Shown here: one piece after another, positions 1 to 9,711 of the stretch
Layout: every line of letters starts with the position of its first letter
Position numbering within the stretch: position 1 is the stretch's first letter
NCBI GenBank assembly: GCA_023334545.1
Contig: JAADVB010000145.1
Location: forward strand, 1 to 47,911
Origin: Salisapilia sapeloensis
Lineage: Eukaryota; Oomycota; Peronosporomycetes; Peronosporales; Salisapiliaceae
Length of the DNA: 47,911 nt
Direction of reading: 5' to 3'
Notes under the pieces: model-generated
What the model was told of the DNA's origin: nothing
The model's database searches: none
Seen by the model: only the letters and a program-made list of their open reading frames with translations
Position numbers and translations under genes: made by a program

Positions 1-248
1 AAACTTATCCATGGTCCTCTGTTGGGCTCTTGAACTGCAGTACCGAGTCTCGGCTGAGCGTAGTTTCGATCGTGATCTCTTTCCCGTCTTTTGGCCTCTT
101 CTTTTTCTTTCACTTGTGCAGCTAACGCATCGGAGTATTCTTGTTGCCTTCTCCTACGTTCCTCTTTTTGTGATAGAATTGCTGTATTGACATTTGGGTG
201 ATAGGAAGCACGCTGAGGTGAGATCGGCGGCCTGTCTTGGAAGTACAT
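1..248 (-). CDS. Coiled-coil protein, probable ciliary/centrosomal type (3' part outside window)
   Basis: The minus strand is open from an ATG at 248 to the window edge (82 codons). It encodes a highly charged, Glu/Arg/Lys-rich helix. A stretch reading EERRRRQQEYSDALAAQVKE is followed by KEKEEAKRRERDHDR. This 'sYadaLaaQvkeKeeakrrE' style resembles the repeats of CSPP1/CCDC66-type centrosome and cilium proteins, but charged coiled coils mimic one another easily, so the family is an inference. The first residues may instead belong to an internal exon, because an AG lies just inside the proposed start. The protein is truncated by the window, so its length and C-terminus are unknown. Confidence 0.6.
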   Translation of the reverse strand, partial: MYFQDRPPISPQRASYHPNVNTAILSQKEERRRRQQEYSDALAAQVKEKEEAKRRERDHDRNYAQPRLGTAVQEPNRGPWIS

Positions 249-959
249 GAACCAAATTTAGAGTATGTTTATTCTTAGCAGTTACGGATACTTTCAGGGA
301 TCTTGACGAGTAGCAAAGGCAAAGCATTCGGTGACGACGACGCCTAGCAAATTTCCTTTCGTAGGTTACACCCATAAAGCAGCATGCTTCCATCCTTTAT
401 TTGGTATACCACGTTTTATCTCGTCTTAATGTCGCCTGCAACATGATGTCGGCAGGTTTAGTGCAACCCGTGAAGCTAGTAATTCCTTCAGTAGTGACAC
501 GATGACGATCCAAATGGACTTTTACTGTAGACGAACGTGTTTTTCAAGGAATACCACTCTGGGACGCGACGCCCGAGGTAATTTTCGTAGATAATCGAAA
601 TTAGACGTTTTACTTTGTGCGTTTGCTGGTTGAAGCTCGCTGCAGCACGTCAAGCGGATCCTCACTTCCGAATTGGACGTTGTGGAGGATCTTGAGCGAA
701 TGGGTATCAGATAGTACCGTGCTTTTCCACGCGAAGGAAATATCGTATGCGCAACACCGTGGGTTCCTTAGACCATTCTTTCCTTCGAACTGATTTGCAA
801 ATGCCACCTTTCAGCCAAAGATGGTACGCAATTCTGACATTTTGTCGAAAGAAAGAAAGAGCATTCAGACTTGATTTAATGGGCACGTCACTTGCTCTTG
901 TCATTCTCGAATTTTGTCTGGACTTGTCAGAAGCTTTCTCAGTATCCGAGAAGAACACG
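249..959. other. Intergenic / 5' region, no supported gene
   Basis: This stretch lies between the divergent left-edge gene and the orphan gene starting at 960. An in-frame ATG at 747 could extend the orphan gene by 71 codons, but that segment has a different composition from the rest of the protein. Short open frames on both strands look like chance. I see nothing else. Confidence 0.4.
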
Positions 960-2525
960 ATGGCAAGTGAACCAGTCGGTCTATTGGACAATTCGGTGAC
1001 TTCTCCACCCATGTTCTACCTTGAAGACCTGTACTTTACCTCGCCTGCCAGCACTGACAATCGAGCTTTTTATCTCCCACCAAGGCGAATGGATGCGAGC
1101 GAAGACACATGCGAAACATTTGAGTTTCCTCATGCGGTGGATCAAGCAAGCTGCTCAATGGATGTCATGCCATACGACCACCAGTTTCATTCCAACGCTT
1201 TCTTGCCATTTGAGTTTTATCCTAGTCGCCAAGAAGTCAATCCCTGGCCTCCACACGAGCCCAACTGTGATCGAGAATTGATTTCTTTCCTGGATAACCA
1301 CCCAATCGTACCAAACCAGTCATCCACCGACCCTGAGTGTGCCTACCCTTGTCTCAATACGATGACAAGTAGCTATCGCAGCGGTGCGAGCCCGCACATG
1401 GATCCCAAGAACATCTTTGACCAAGGACCAGTATCTCCTTTACGGGATGATCCATTTCGTCGGATCTTTAATCGACCGCTTTCTCCAATCTATAAGAGCA
1501 AGACGGAATCCGTTTGCTCCGTACCAGAGACTGTGCCTTCTCCTGGAAACTGTGAATCGGATGTATCAGATGCATCTAACTCATATCTGTCAGATGATGG
1601 GTCGGAGGTATCCTTATCAACGGAGTCATCCTCGTTTTCTGAACCAGCGATATGCCATCGCAAACGACGAAAAGCTGATTTACCTTCCATGAGAATTGAA
1701 AGCACTGAAGAGTCAATGTCGAACCAGGTGATGTTGGTTCCTCAGCATGAAGTTCGATTAAAAACGAAGATTGATGGACCATACTGGAAAAACGGTCGCA
1801 AGAATGTACAGTGCTTTCCTACATGCGGTGAAAGGAAAGACTTCTTTTCGATGAAGATGAATGGCGAAAAACATAGAAACGGAGGTGTATGCCGTCAAGG
1901 TATCTATTGCACAACGTATCAGCCTATCAATGAGGAGCCACGCGCGAAAGACGAGTGCAATCCGGTGAAAGGCAGGAAGTCTCGAATGACACGCAATAGT
2001 GGTAGCATTCCATCGGGAAGACAAAACAGCAGTCCAAGAGTCGAATACGTTTTGGCTGGACGATTCGAGCGCGTTTCTCAACTGCAAGGAGAGCATCCAG
2101 GTGACAAACTTTCGGCTCCACCAACGTTCGAATCGATGAAAGATTACAATTCGTTTGCTAAAGGATGCGTCTTTGGAAATGAAATTGACGATGATCAAGT
2201 GGTAATGGACCGTCGTGAAGCTGACGGAAATGCAGAGAACGATGGAGAAGTGCGTGAAAGACGCAACTGGTTTTTCTACCCTGATGTCTGGAAGGTTCAT
2301 CCGATGCTCAAAAAGAAGCGCAAGCCGACCAAGTCTATTCCTGGACAGATGTACCCGTTCTGCTTTCGCATCTACTTTCTTCGTCACACTCGTTGGACGG
2401 ATAAAAGTACAGTTGAATGCCTTGCATCTGCTTCCTCTTCCTTCTTCGAACTCGTTTCAACACGAACTTTGGACCGAGTGAAGCACCGATCTCAGGAACC
2501 AACGGCCAAGCGTCGACGTCGCTAA
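960..2525 (+). CDS. Orphan nuclear-type protein of unknown function
   Basis: A single open frame of 521 aa if translation starts at the ATG at 960 (MASEPVGLLD); an in-frame ATG at 747 would give 592 aa. I do not recognise the family. The N-terminal half is acidic and rich in Ser, Pro, Tyr and Asp, with a run of Ser/Asp before a basic patch (CHRKRRK). The C-terminal part has a KKKRKP cluster and ends in AKRRRR, so nuclear localisation is likely. A mix of acidic low-complexity and basic patches suits a chromatin or transcription-associated protein, but no DNA-binding fold is visible. The reverse-strand frames across this gene are shadows. The start is the least certain point. Confidence 0.7.
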   Translation: MASEPVGLLDNSVTSPPMFYLEDLYFTSPASTDNRAFYLPPRRMDASEDTCETFEFPHAVDQASCSMDVMPYDHQFHSNAFLPFEFYPSRQEVNPWPPHEPNCDRELISFLDNHPIVPNQSSTDPECAYPCLNTMTSSYRSGASPHMDPKNIFDQGPVSPLRDDPFRRIFNRPLSPIYKSKTESVCSVPETVPSPGNCESDVSDASNSYLSDDGSEVSLSTESSSFSEPAICHRKRRKADLPSMRIESTEESMSNQVMLVPQHEVRLKTKIDGPYWKNGRKNVQCFPTCGERKDFFSMKMNGEKHRNGGVCRQGIYCTTYQPINEEPRAKDECNPVKGRKSRMTRNSGSIPSGRQNSSPRVEYVLAGRFERVSQLQGEHPGDKLSAPPTFESMKDYNSFAKGCVFGNEIDDDQVVMDRREADGNAENDGEVRERRNWFFYPDVWKVHPMLKKKRKPTKSIPGQMYPFCFRIYFLRHTRWTDKSTVECLASASSSFFELVSTRTLDRVKHRSQEPTAKRRRR

Positions 2526-2884
2526 GATTTTCGAATGAGAATTACATTTTAGCTATGAGAGCAAGTCGATGTTCCGAGTGTAACCCCCAAAGTTTAATTG
2601 AGGGAATGTAGACAAATCTGTACTTCTACGCAAAGAATAAAGGCTCCATAAGGCCATGCAGACCAATCTACTTTGGATGTCATGACTTTGTGTTTGCCTT
2701 TGTTGCAATTCGTTTCATGCACAAATCAATTATTGGATACATTGTGCGTACTTCCAACTTTTTAAATAAACTAACGAATCATCGATGAACATATGCGTGT
2801 GTTATAAATGTCGAGCGAATGTAGTTTGCAACTTCAAAAAGCTCACGCATCTTTAAAAGGCGCGACCAGACGGCGTTAGGAAGG

Positions 2885-3238
2885 ATGGCAAACCAAGATG
2901 CTGCCGTGGAAGACCCACAGACGGACGGACAAGTCAAGGAAGGCGATGGTGAATCTTCTTCGTATGTTCCAAAGATCGAGGTGCTACGGCTCGAAATATC
3001 GTCTGCACTCAAAGACGAAGCGGTTCAACACCTGATCGAGCACTTGCAAAAGAGTCCAAATGCAATGGAGAAAGATATTGCAACGAGCATGAAAAAGCAC
3101 TTTGACCAGACGCACGGGCCGACATGGCACTGCCTCGTTGGCAAGCGCTTCGGTTGCTCTGTCGCGTACGATACGCAACACCTACTGTTCTTTCGAGCTG
3201 ATCAGCACTACGTCCTGCTCTTTAAATCCATCGACTAG
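2885..3238 (+). CDS. Dynein light chain, LC8 (DYNLL) family
   Basis: 117 aa, single exon. The C-terminal ~88 residues match LC8: a helix with the EKDIA motif (MEKDIATSMKKHFD), then GPTWHCLVGKRFG, and a final beta strand ending HYVLLFKSID. LC8 is a small dimeric hub in axonemal and cytoplasmic dynein that also binds many non-motor partners through a groove. The protein carries a ~28-residue acidic N-terminal extension absent from the ~89-aa canonical form, and the TWHC..VG..FG core is slightly divergent, so an axonemal LC8-like paralogue is possible. It converges on the COQ7-like gene with ~50 bp between stops. Confidence 0.9.
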   Translation: MANQDAAVEDPQTDGQVKEGDGESSSYVPKIEVLRLEISSALKDEAVQHLIEHLQKSPNAMEKDIATSMKKHFDQTHGPTWHCLVGKRFGCSVAYDTQHLLFFRADQHYVLLFKSID

Positions 3239-3288
3239 ATGTAGATTCTTGCAACAAGTTTTTATTTCCAAAGAAAGCTCTTTCAGAT

Positions 3289-4232
3289 CTAACAGTACGT
3301 CGCTGTTTGTAGCAAGGCTTTAGTCGCCAATTTGGCTACTTTCAAAGCAGTCTCTTCCTCCTGATCGCTTTCCATGTCAAGTGCATCCGGTCGATGGGCA
3401 TCAACGAACTGAAGCTCCTTGTCTCGACACTCTTTCAGAATCTATAGAGTTACGAGAGAATGTTAGTGACGACTTCATTGGTAGGTTGGGTCTGTAGACT
3501 TATGAAAACGAACGTCTTTAAGCGGACTATCGCCTTGATTGACTTCATAGAGCTCTCGAATTTGGTCATTGTAGTGATCCGAGATGGCGATCTTGATGCC
3601 GGTGATACTAGACGTACTCACTTCCTCTCCCAGTGTTTGCAATAAAGAGCCTGATGCATACGACAATCAGCATTACCACATTGGCGATTGCTTGGTGAGA
3701 CTACAAGGTAGTACCGAGTAGGGAGCTACTGCCTTCGAGCATTGGCACGAGGATACTAGGACGGAACCTAAATCCATCCACTTGTGCTGCATTCTCAATT
3801 CGATTCACAGCTTCCGATTGGACTGCTTTTAGCTCCTGTGATGACATTGAGTACATTTTCTCTGACTTTATAACTGAAAGTGGTATCTGTACATGTAATT
3901 TTTCTTCATATTCAGGTGAATATCCTTTCGACGACGCATTCGCAACCTGTAAATCCCTAAGGTCATTGCAAAGCATTGTGAGTTTGTTTGTATCAGCCTA
4001 CCTTGGAGTTGAGGAGAGAGGCACTGGAGATTTGTGCAACGTGACCAACGCGAAGCATACTGCTACTATCGTCATCGTAGCCTTTCGGCTGCATCGGTAC
4101 GTCCCCACAATTCTTCTCTAGCCAATTCGGGCCGGCATAGTGATATTGACTTCCAGTTTCTGTCGAATAGGCAGCAAGACGCTTCCAATGCGCAACAAAG
4201 CGCTGCGTCTTCATCATCTTCTGGCTCATCAT
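3289..4232 (-). CDS. COQ7: COQ7-family (demethoxyubiquinone hydroxylase-like) protein with apparent loss of di-iron ligands
   Basis: Four exons on the minus strand: start-4002, 3946-3715, 3650-3514, 3441-3289. Introns are 55, 64 and 72 nt with consistent phases, and the last has a good CTAAC branch site. The start is taken at 4232 (250 aa) because MMSQKMMKTQRF...AAYSTE looks like a mitochondrial presequence; an in-frame ATG at 4325 would add 31 residues. Family assignment rests on order and spacing: LRVGHVAQ (cf. RVDHAGE), FRFRPSILVP, AISDHYNDQIREL, LKDILKECRDKEL and a final amphipathic helix. COQ7 is the matrix-side di-iron monooxygenase of ubiquinone synthesis. Here the first ligand Glu appears as Gln67, the third-helix Glu as Lys174 and the last His as Phe212, and no His replaces the EKxH His. 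It may be non-catalytic. Confidence 0.65.
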
Positions 4233-4367
4233 GTCGAAGCTCGGAATTCGATGTCTAAATGCGCATCCTGTCCTGTAAAACAGCTCGATTGAATACGCAT
4301 GATATAAGGAGACCAAAAGGCGCATTTAACGAGTAAGAAAAGAAATTGCAAAAGAAATTGCTTTAAG

Positions 4368-4858
4368 TTAATGCACGAGCGGCTTGAGTGGATTCGCTCG
4401 CGTCTGGTCATCTATCACTTGCTCTCGAACGTTTTCAGGCACTTCTCCAACGATGCAGCTATGTGCACCATTAGATTGGTTCCAATGCTAATAAGATGCA
4501 TAAAGTATACATATTGTCGCCTCGGATGATGTAGAGTCCTAGCTCGGCAACTTCGACCGGCTCGGTCGGAGAGTAGACTCGTTCGAAGCTATCATCTAAC
4601 ACGACGTTGGTTGCTTGATCGAAACCCTTCAGTACTCCCTACAAGTTCGTTTAGTGCTCTATATGCTCTGTATCAATGTATTCATCCTACAATGATGTTG
4701 CGCCCGTCATTCGTGATAACTGAGATCGTCTCTATTTAGTGTCAGAAGAAGATAATTGCTTCAGTTAATATTTTCATCTATAGTGCTATGGTCCCACAGA
4801 GATTGAAAGAGCATAGATAGATCATACTGTCCTGTAGATCCTTCAAATATGACGCCAT
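4368..4858 (-). CDS. LSM8: U6 snRNA-associated Sm-like protein LSm8
   Basis: 96 aa in four exons: 4858-4828, 4731-4691, 4638-4511, 4458-4368. The introns are 96, 52 and 52 nt, all GT-AG with matching phases, and the total is 97 codons. Sm1 reads TISVITNDGRNIIGVLKGFD and Sm2 ends GLYIIRGDNICIVGE. The C-terminus, RANPLKPLVH, is typical of LSm8 rather than Sm or other LSm proteins. LSm8 completes the nuclear LSm2-8 ring that binds the U6 snRNA 3' end for splicing and nuclear decay. The first exon is only 31 nt and the second 41 nt, so simple ORF callers miss the gene. It lies ~135 bp upstream of the COQ7-like start on the same strand. Confidence 0.9.
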
Positions 4859-5572
4859 CGCACCCGAGTCCTCGCACTCTGTCCGATCGCTTTTCGTGTC
4901 GAAAGAGTCGTAAATGATACATTTTTATGAGACGCGCACCTAGCCTTTGGCCAGCTGAAAAATGAAATATGAAAAACGAATTTTTTGCTGAATAAAGGTC
5001 AAGTGGATATTGATCATATCGTGCCGAGTACATTGCTTGCATCGTTGTCCATGATACATGCTTAACGAAACGCATGTTTCACCTCTTGTGCAACATGAAT
5101 AACAGTAGGTCGTTTCTTGAAAGATAAAAGAGTTTTACTTTGTGTTTGTAAAAGTCGAACAGGATGGAGGCGATATGGTAAATACAAGTACCCGACAAAG
5201 AAAGGTGTTATTATCGAAACGAGTTTTTACCACTCTTCCATTGCTATTGTGGTCTTTAGATGAAATGTCTATCAATGGATTCGTGATTCGACTAGTAACT
5301 TATCTAGACGATATCAACCAACCCAAATCTCAACCGATAGATAGAATGCGCAATGTCTATCTGCTTTCTCTACGTCTCCATTCGTCATTCTTCTCCGTAC
5401 AAGTTCACTGTACCACACTAATCGCATTCAAGACCACTTCGTTCTGAACATATTCATTGCAATTTCCAACCACTATTTCCAACCATACAAAGCATTCGGT
5501 CCGTCTCAGCAAAGACACATCGATTCGCACTTCTCGCTCGCAAGTACTCTAGCTACTCGTCTCCTGTGCATC
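4859..5572. other. Intergenic region with no supported gene
   Basis: Separates the LSm8 start (-) from the small coiled-coil gene (+), so it should hold a divergent promoter pair. Open frames of ~100 codons occur on both strands (4761-5075 minus, 5142-5447 plus). Neither shows a recognisable domain, and the minus one overlaps LSm8 exon 1 in another frame. Confidence 0.4.
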
Positions 5573-5940
5573 ATGGGCGGCCAGAACTCTCGAATGATAC
5601 GTGAGATCATAGAAGACTCTCGATACATTCTAAGCCAAACGAGCCGAGAAACATACGAGCGCAGTGTCGCGAGCAAGAAGGAGGTGGCGTCGAAATTGAG
5701 CCAAGTGCGCAAGATGAACCAAGAGCTGCAACAGTCCCAAAAGAGTTCGAGTGCCCAAGGTCAAATGTACGACATCTTTGAAACCCTCGGCGACCAGAAG
5801 AAGCGTCTAGATTCTCAAGTACTATGCATTCATAGCATCTATCGACTAGCAACGTTCTAATGACAGCATAGACAGAAGACTTTGCAAAGCAATTCGATTT
5901 GGATCAAAAGCCGGATGCGGGCAAGAGTAAGAAAGATTAA
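5573..5940 (+). CDS. Small coiled-coil protein with N-myristoylation motif
   Basis: Two exons, 5573-5818 and 5872-5940, separated by a 53-nt GT-AG intron in phase 0, giving 104 aa. The N-terminus MGGQNS fits the N-myristoyltransferase consensus (Gly2, Ser6), suggesting membrane attachment. The rest is a charged, Gln-rich helix that predicts as coiled coil ([20 protein letters not shown]), followed by a basic/acidic tail ending GKSKKD. I do not recognise the family. The stop codon (5938-5940) overlaps the stop codon of the convergent Aurora kinase gene. Confidence 0.65.
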
Positions 5941-6875
5941 GTATGGCAATGCCGTTGAATCCACGGATGTTCCGCCACTTTTTCCAATGGCAATCGACCC
6001 TTCGGGTCTTTCACGAGTAATTTACTGATCAAGTCTCTCGCCTCCTTGCTCACGTAGCCAGGATACTCCACTTTGCAAGCGCAGATCTTTCGATACGTCT
6101 CCTGCTGGTCTTGTGTCTCGAAAGGAGGCTTCCCGACTAGAAACTCGTACATGAGGATCCCGAGTGTCCACACATCTACGTTTTTATCATGTGGCGTGTG
6201 CGTCACCATTTCCGGAGCTAGGTAGTCCAACGTCCCGCACATGGTCGCGCGACGTGACGTCGGTGCACGGACGCTCCAGCCAAAGTCGGCGAGCTTGAGC
6301 TCTCCGTTAAAGCCGATGAGAAGGTTCTCAGGCTTGATGTCTCGATGGATGACGTGACGAGAGTGCATGTATGTCAAGGTGGAGGCTAGCTCTCGAACGT
6401 ACTTGGCTGCCTGGGCTTCACTAAACTTGCCTGCTTTCGTCAACTTCTTGTACAATTCACCTTGAGGTGCATATTCGATAATGAGGTAGATCCGCTTTGC
6501 GTCGTGAAAGTAGCCGTAGAGACGTAGGATGTTCCGATGGCGAAGATGAGACTGAATCTCGATCTCTCGACGAAGTTGATGCTCGACATTCGACTTGGCG
6601 ATCTGTGCTTTTTCTATGACCTTGATGGCGACGATGAACTTGGATGACTTCTCTCGAGCGAGGTAGACGTTGCCGAATTTGCCGCGGCCTAGAGGTCGGC
6701 CGATGGCGAAATCACGCAGTCGCCACGTCTTTTTTGCGACGGACGGACGGCCTCTGTAGCTGTTCATGGATAATTTACTCATGGGAATGCGCGACTGTGT
6801 GGTTGACGGTCTGGATGGAAGTGTACGCTCCGATGGAGGAGCGTTCGACGTGCTGCTAGAGGCAGCAGAAGACAT
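5937..6875 (-). CDS. Aurora-type serine/threonine protein kinase
   Basis: 312 aa from the ATG at 6875 (the upstream GTG at 6881 is not needed). After a ~48-residue Ser/Pro-rich tail comes a complete kinase domain: glycine loop [15 protein letters not shown] lysine K85, [10 protein letters not shown] (D169), DFGWSV (D187), activation-loop Thr in [12 protein letters not shown] (T201, equivalent to the autophosphorylated Aurora Thr). The DFGWSV and [10 protein letters not shown] signatures are Aurora-specific. Aurora kinases control spindle assembly, chromosome segregation and cytokinesis. The domain ends with HPWI close to the stop, as usual. Convergent with the small coiled-coil gene, 4-nt overlap of coding ends. 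Confidence 0.95.
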   Translation of the reverse strand: MSSAASSSTSNAPPSERTLPSRPSTTQSRIPMSKLSMNSYRGRPSVAKKTWRLRDFAIGRPLGRGKFGNVYLAREKSSKFIVAIKVIEKAQIAKSNVEHQLRREIEIQSHLRHRNILRLYGYFHDAKRIYLIIEYAPQGELYKKLTKAGKFSEAQAAKYVRELASTLTYMHSRHVIHRDIKPENLLIGFNGELKLADFGWSVRAPTSRRATMCGTLDYLAPEMVTHTPHDKNVDVWTLGILMYEFLVGKPPFETQDQQETYRKICACKVEYPGYVSKEARDLISKLLVKDPKGRLPLEKVAEHPWIQRHCHT

Positions 6876-7344
6876 GGCCACGGTCTTGTCCTTTTTGAAT
6901 TTAGGCGGTTGAATCGTCCTATAAAAATATAGCCAATTGATAGCTACTTGCGATGGTATTATTTTAGACCAGCGGTAAGCTTAGAGTACGATGCCAAAGC
7001 TTTCGTTGTTCACATACGAATGGTTATTCTTAGAAACAAAAGGGAGACGTGATCGACGATGATACATGTTTGGACATAACTAGCTTCCTTTGTTGCGTCA
7101 TCAGCTGTCGGTAAAGATGAAAGAAAGCAGTCTGAACTATCCGCTTGGAAATATACGTGGAAACTTGGGAAAGATCAATGACCTGTAAAGCCTAGCTACA
7201 CTTGTCTTTAGCCTTCTGGGTAGCTTAGAGCCATCATGTGAACATCTCAATATTTTGATTCACTCGAAGGAAGCAATGAAGTCAACGCACATAATTAAAA
7301 ATTCCGTGGAACATACTAGGGAAATCGATATGGAAGTCAAAGTC
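6876..7344. other. Intergenic region, Aurora promoter side
   Basis: AT-rich sequence upstream of the Aurora start with a TATA-like CTATAAAAATATAG at 6919-6932 (plus-strand reading). No coding frame or repeat stands out. Confidence 0.3.
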
Positions 7345-7592
7345 TCATTTGTACATCTTGTAGACATGGAAATTGATCATATGTGTATCAACGGCAGAGA
7401 TCTTTGACGTGTTAGACTCTAGTAATTGCATCTCTAACTGCGCCTCAAAGTGTAGGCTTCCATCAGCTACGATGTGCTTCACTCTTCCTTCAGTTGCAAA
7501 CCAAGTGTGAGCTATATACTCCTAAAACCATGATTCTATGCAGTCTAACGCGTACAAACGAGCAGATTATTTTGCACGGAGAAAGAAATCAT
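7345..7592 (-). CDS. Possible small split gene, unknown product
   Basis: An open exon 7521-7345 begins directly after a TTTTAG acceptor and is blocked by a stop just upstream, so it needs splicing or is chance. It encodes EYIAHTWFATEGRVKH... and ends FHVYKMYK. A tentative first exon from an ATG at 7592 with a GTGCAA donor at 7577 gives a 56-nt intron in phase 0 and ~63 aa. It sits within ~100 bp downstream of the GH5 stop, which leaves little room for a promoter, so part of the GH5 3' UTR is an alternative. No family recognised. Confidence 0.25.
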
Positions 7593-7684
7593 AGGTATCT
7601 GGGTATGAACAGTGCTCAAATGTTTATTCTAGTCAAAAGCGATAAGGATCTCTACACGACGTAGGCACCCAACTCTATGGGTTC

Positions 7685-9010
7685 TTACCACTGCTTGCCA
7701 GCAACAAGGTCAGCGATGACAGGGTCACGAAGCATACTGCGGAGTGACCATGGGTTCATGTCGTTCTCGTCACCGTATACGCGCCAGCTCCAGAAAGCCC
7801 AGCCAGCTTCACCTTGATCCAAAGCGTCGATGAGGCTCTCGGCAAATTCATAGAATCCATCGTCGCCATAATTGAACTGACCAGACGTGGCGAAGGACCA
7901 TTCACCAAAGTAGAGCGAGTTGTGCGATGGCAATGCATTCCACTCTCGGATGTCTCCCGCTCGGTCCGTTCTCAAGCTTTTCGTCAAAAGCGTCGTCGCG
8001 TCCTCGTTGACAAAGTCGAACGCAAAGTAGATGTGCCAGTCGATCCAGAGGTTAGTGTAGTCCGGTCCGACCATGATATCGGTCAAACTACGACTGTCTT
8101 GCTTCCATAGCATTGGCGAAAGGATCAAGATACAGTCGTTGCCTGTAGCCCTGATGCTTTCGTACGCATGCTGGTAGTACGAATACAGCGTCGGTTCATC
8201 CACGCCATTGGGCTCATTCATCAGACCGATACCCAAGAAAGCGGGTTGATTCTGGTATCGTGCGGCCAGCCACTTGATGCTGTCCAAAGTCGCGTTGACA
8301 TTGTACTCGGATGAGCTCCAGTACGCGGTGCCGGGTACGATGGGGCTTGAATGATCCGCTCCTGCGATATTGTCAGTATCTCCAAACTACATGAGGCTTT
8401 CATAAAAAAGTACCATTCTGCGAACTCTTCGCTCCGTGCATGCTCAGCATGACAGCGACGTTATACTTTTTGGCCCAATTGCAAATGAGCGCGTCGAGGT
8501 AGAAGAGAGACGTACCAGGGTACACCTTCTCCTGTCCTTCATTCGACGGATCGTAGTTGTCAAAGTTGGCGATCCAGTATCCAATCGGCACACGGACGGT
8601 ATTGAGACCTGCTTCGGAGATTTGCTTGATATCTTCTTCCGTGATGAAGGTCGATTGGTGGTAAGCGAGGTGACTGCGAATGGTATCCGGGTCCTCTGAC
8701 TTTGTGATTACCGTGTATTCACCAGTGCCTTCATACTTGCCATCCAATTGATCCCAAATATCCGCTGTAGGCGTCATCCACTGCTCTACGACTAGCCAAG
8801 CTATAGATAGATCATTAGATTTGCACGTCTGCTTGGTGACAGGTTAGGTATATACGCACATCCTAGGTTCACGCCTCGCGACTTGACATTTCCGGCACGG
8901 ATCTGTGGCTGGATGTGATCACTTTGTCCATAGGCTGACTTGAGACTGCAGGCAACTCCGAGAACGAGCGCCGTGCAGGCTAGTGTAAATCGCACGAAAG
9001 CTGGCGACAT
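7685..9010 (-). CDS. Secreted exo-1,3-beta-glucanase / glucan 1,3-beta-glucosidase, GH5
   Basis: Three exons (9010-8860, 8800-8414, 8361-7685; introns 59 and 52 nt) give 404 aa. A hydrophobic N-terminus ending SAYGQ is a likely signal peptide. The GH5_9-type start motif RGVNLGSWLVVEQWMTPT is rebuilt exactly across intron 1. The acid/base Glu is in LMNEP (E229) and the nucleophile in YFGEWS (E333). The HGA and HIYF motifs of the family are also present. Such enzymes release glucose from 1,3-beta-glucan; in oomycetes they act on the organism's own beta-glucan wall or storage mycolaminarin, or on plant callose. It is first in a block of secreted-protein genes. Confidence 0.92.
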
Positions 9011-9711
9011 GGTCAGCGGAATTTAAAATAATGAGCAGACCAGTGATGGTGGACTCTGCTCCCAGGTGACCGTATGTTGATGATACGATTTGAAAGCACG
9101 GATGGTAGTGGAGAAGATACAGGAGCGAACAATTCGATGTTGTCGCGACGCAAACTAGATCAAAAATTGAAACGGACGATACGGAGTACAAGACTTGTCG
9201 CTAGTGAAGCTCCTGTCCGACATGAATGGAGATTGTACATAGAAAGCTCTACCTATAAAATAGACCTCTTGAACAAGTTTTCTATGATATGAAGGCTTCT
9301 CAAGCAAACACGACCGCCCTATATTGGGGCAAGTGTGCCATAGTGCCTAGTCTATCTCCTATCTTGCTGCCATCTGCAAAGTACCTAGCGAAAAGGCTAC
9401 GCACGCAATGAGGTATCTGATTCGGCTCGGAAAACTGTCGAAAGATAGATCAGCGATACAGGACTTGATTGGTTACCAGACACGTCATGTGATAGTGTAC
9501 CGTTTCTCCAGGTCCACTGACATCACGACATGGGTGAGGAGGTACTTCAAGCAGTGTGATGGAGAGGTGCACTTAAAGGTGATTGAGCGAGAACCAGTCA
9601 CCTCGACTGCGTACACTTTTACGATGGATACATGATGTATGGCCGCCATAATGGCATCTAAGTATCTAGTTCATCCACATCGGTTTAAATGTAAAGGCTG
9701 TATTACTTATC
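9011..9711. other. Intergenic region, no supported gene
   Basis: Lies between the start of the GH5 gene and the stop of the PLC-like gene (both minus). A 75-codon plus-strand frame at 9408-9635 shows no domain and is probably chance. Confidence 0.35.

Noticed and set aside
1758-2387. 209-codon minus-strand ORF
   Set aside because: Lies fully inside the plus-strand orphan gene, with no domain and typical reverse-frame composition.
4761-5075. 104-codon minus-strand ORF upstream of LSm8
   Set aside because: Overlaps LSm8 exon 1 in another frame, and its resemblance to TRAPP-type sequences was too weak to keep.
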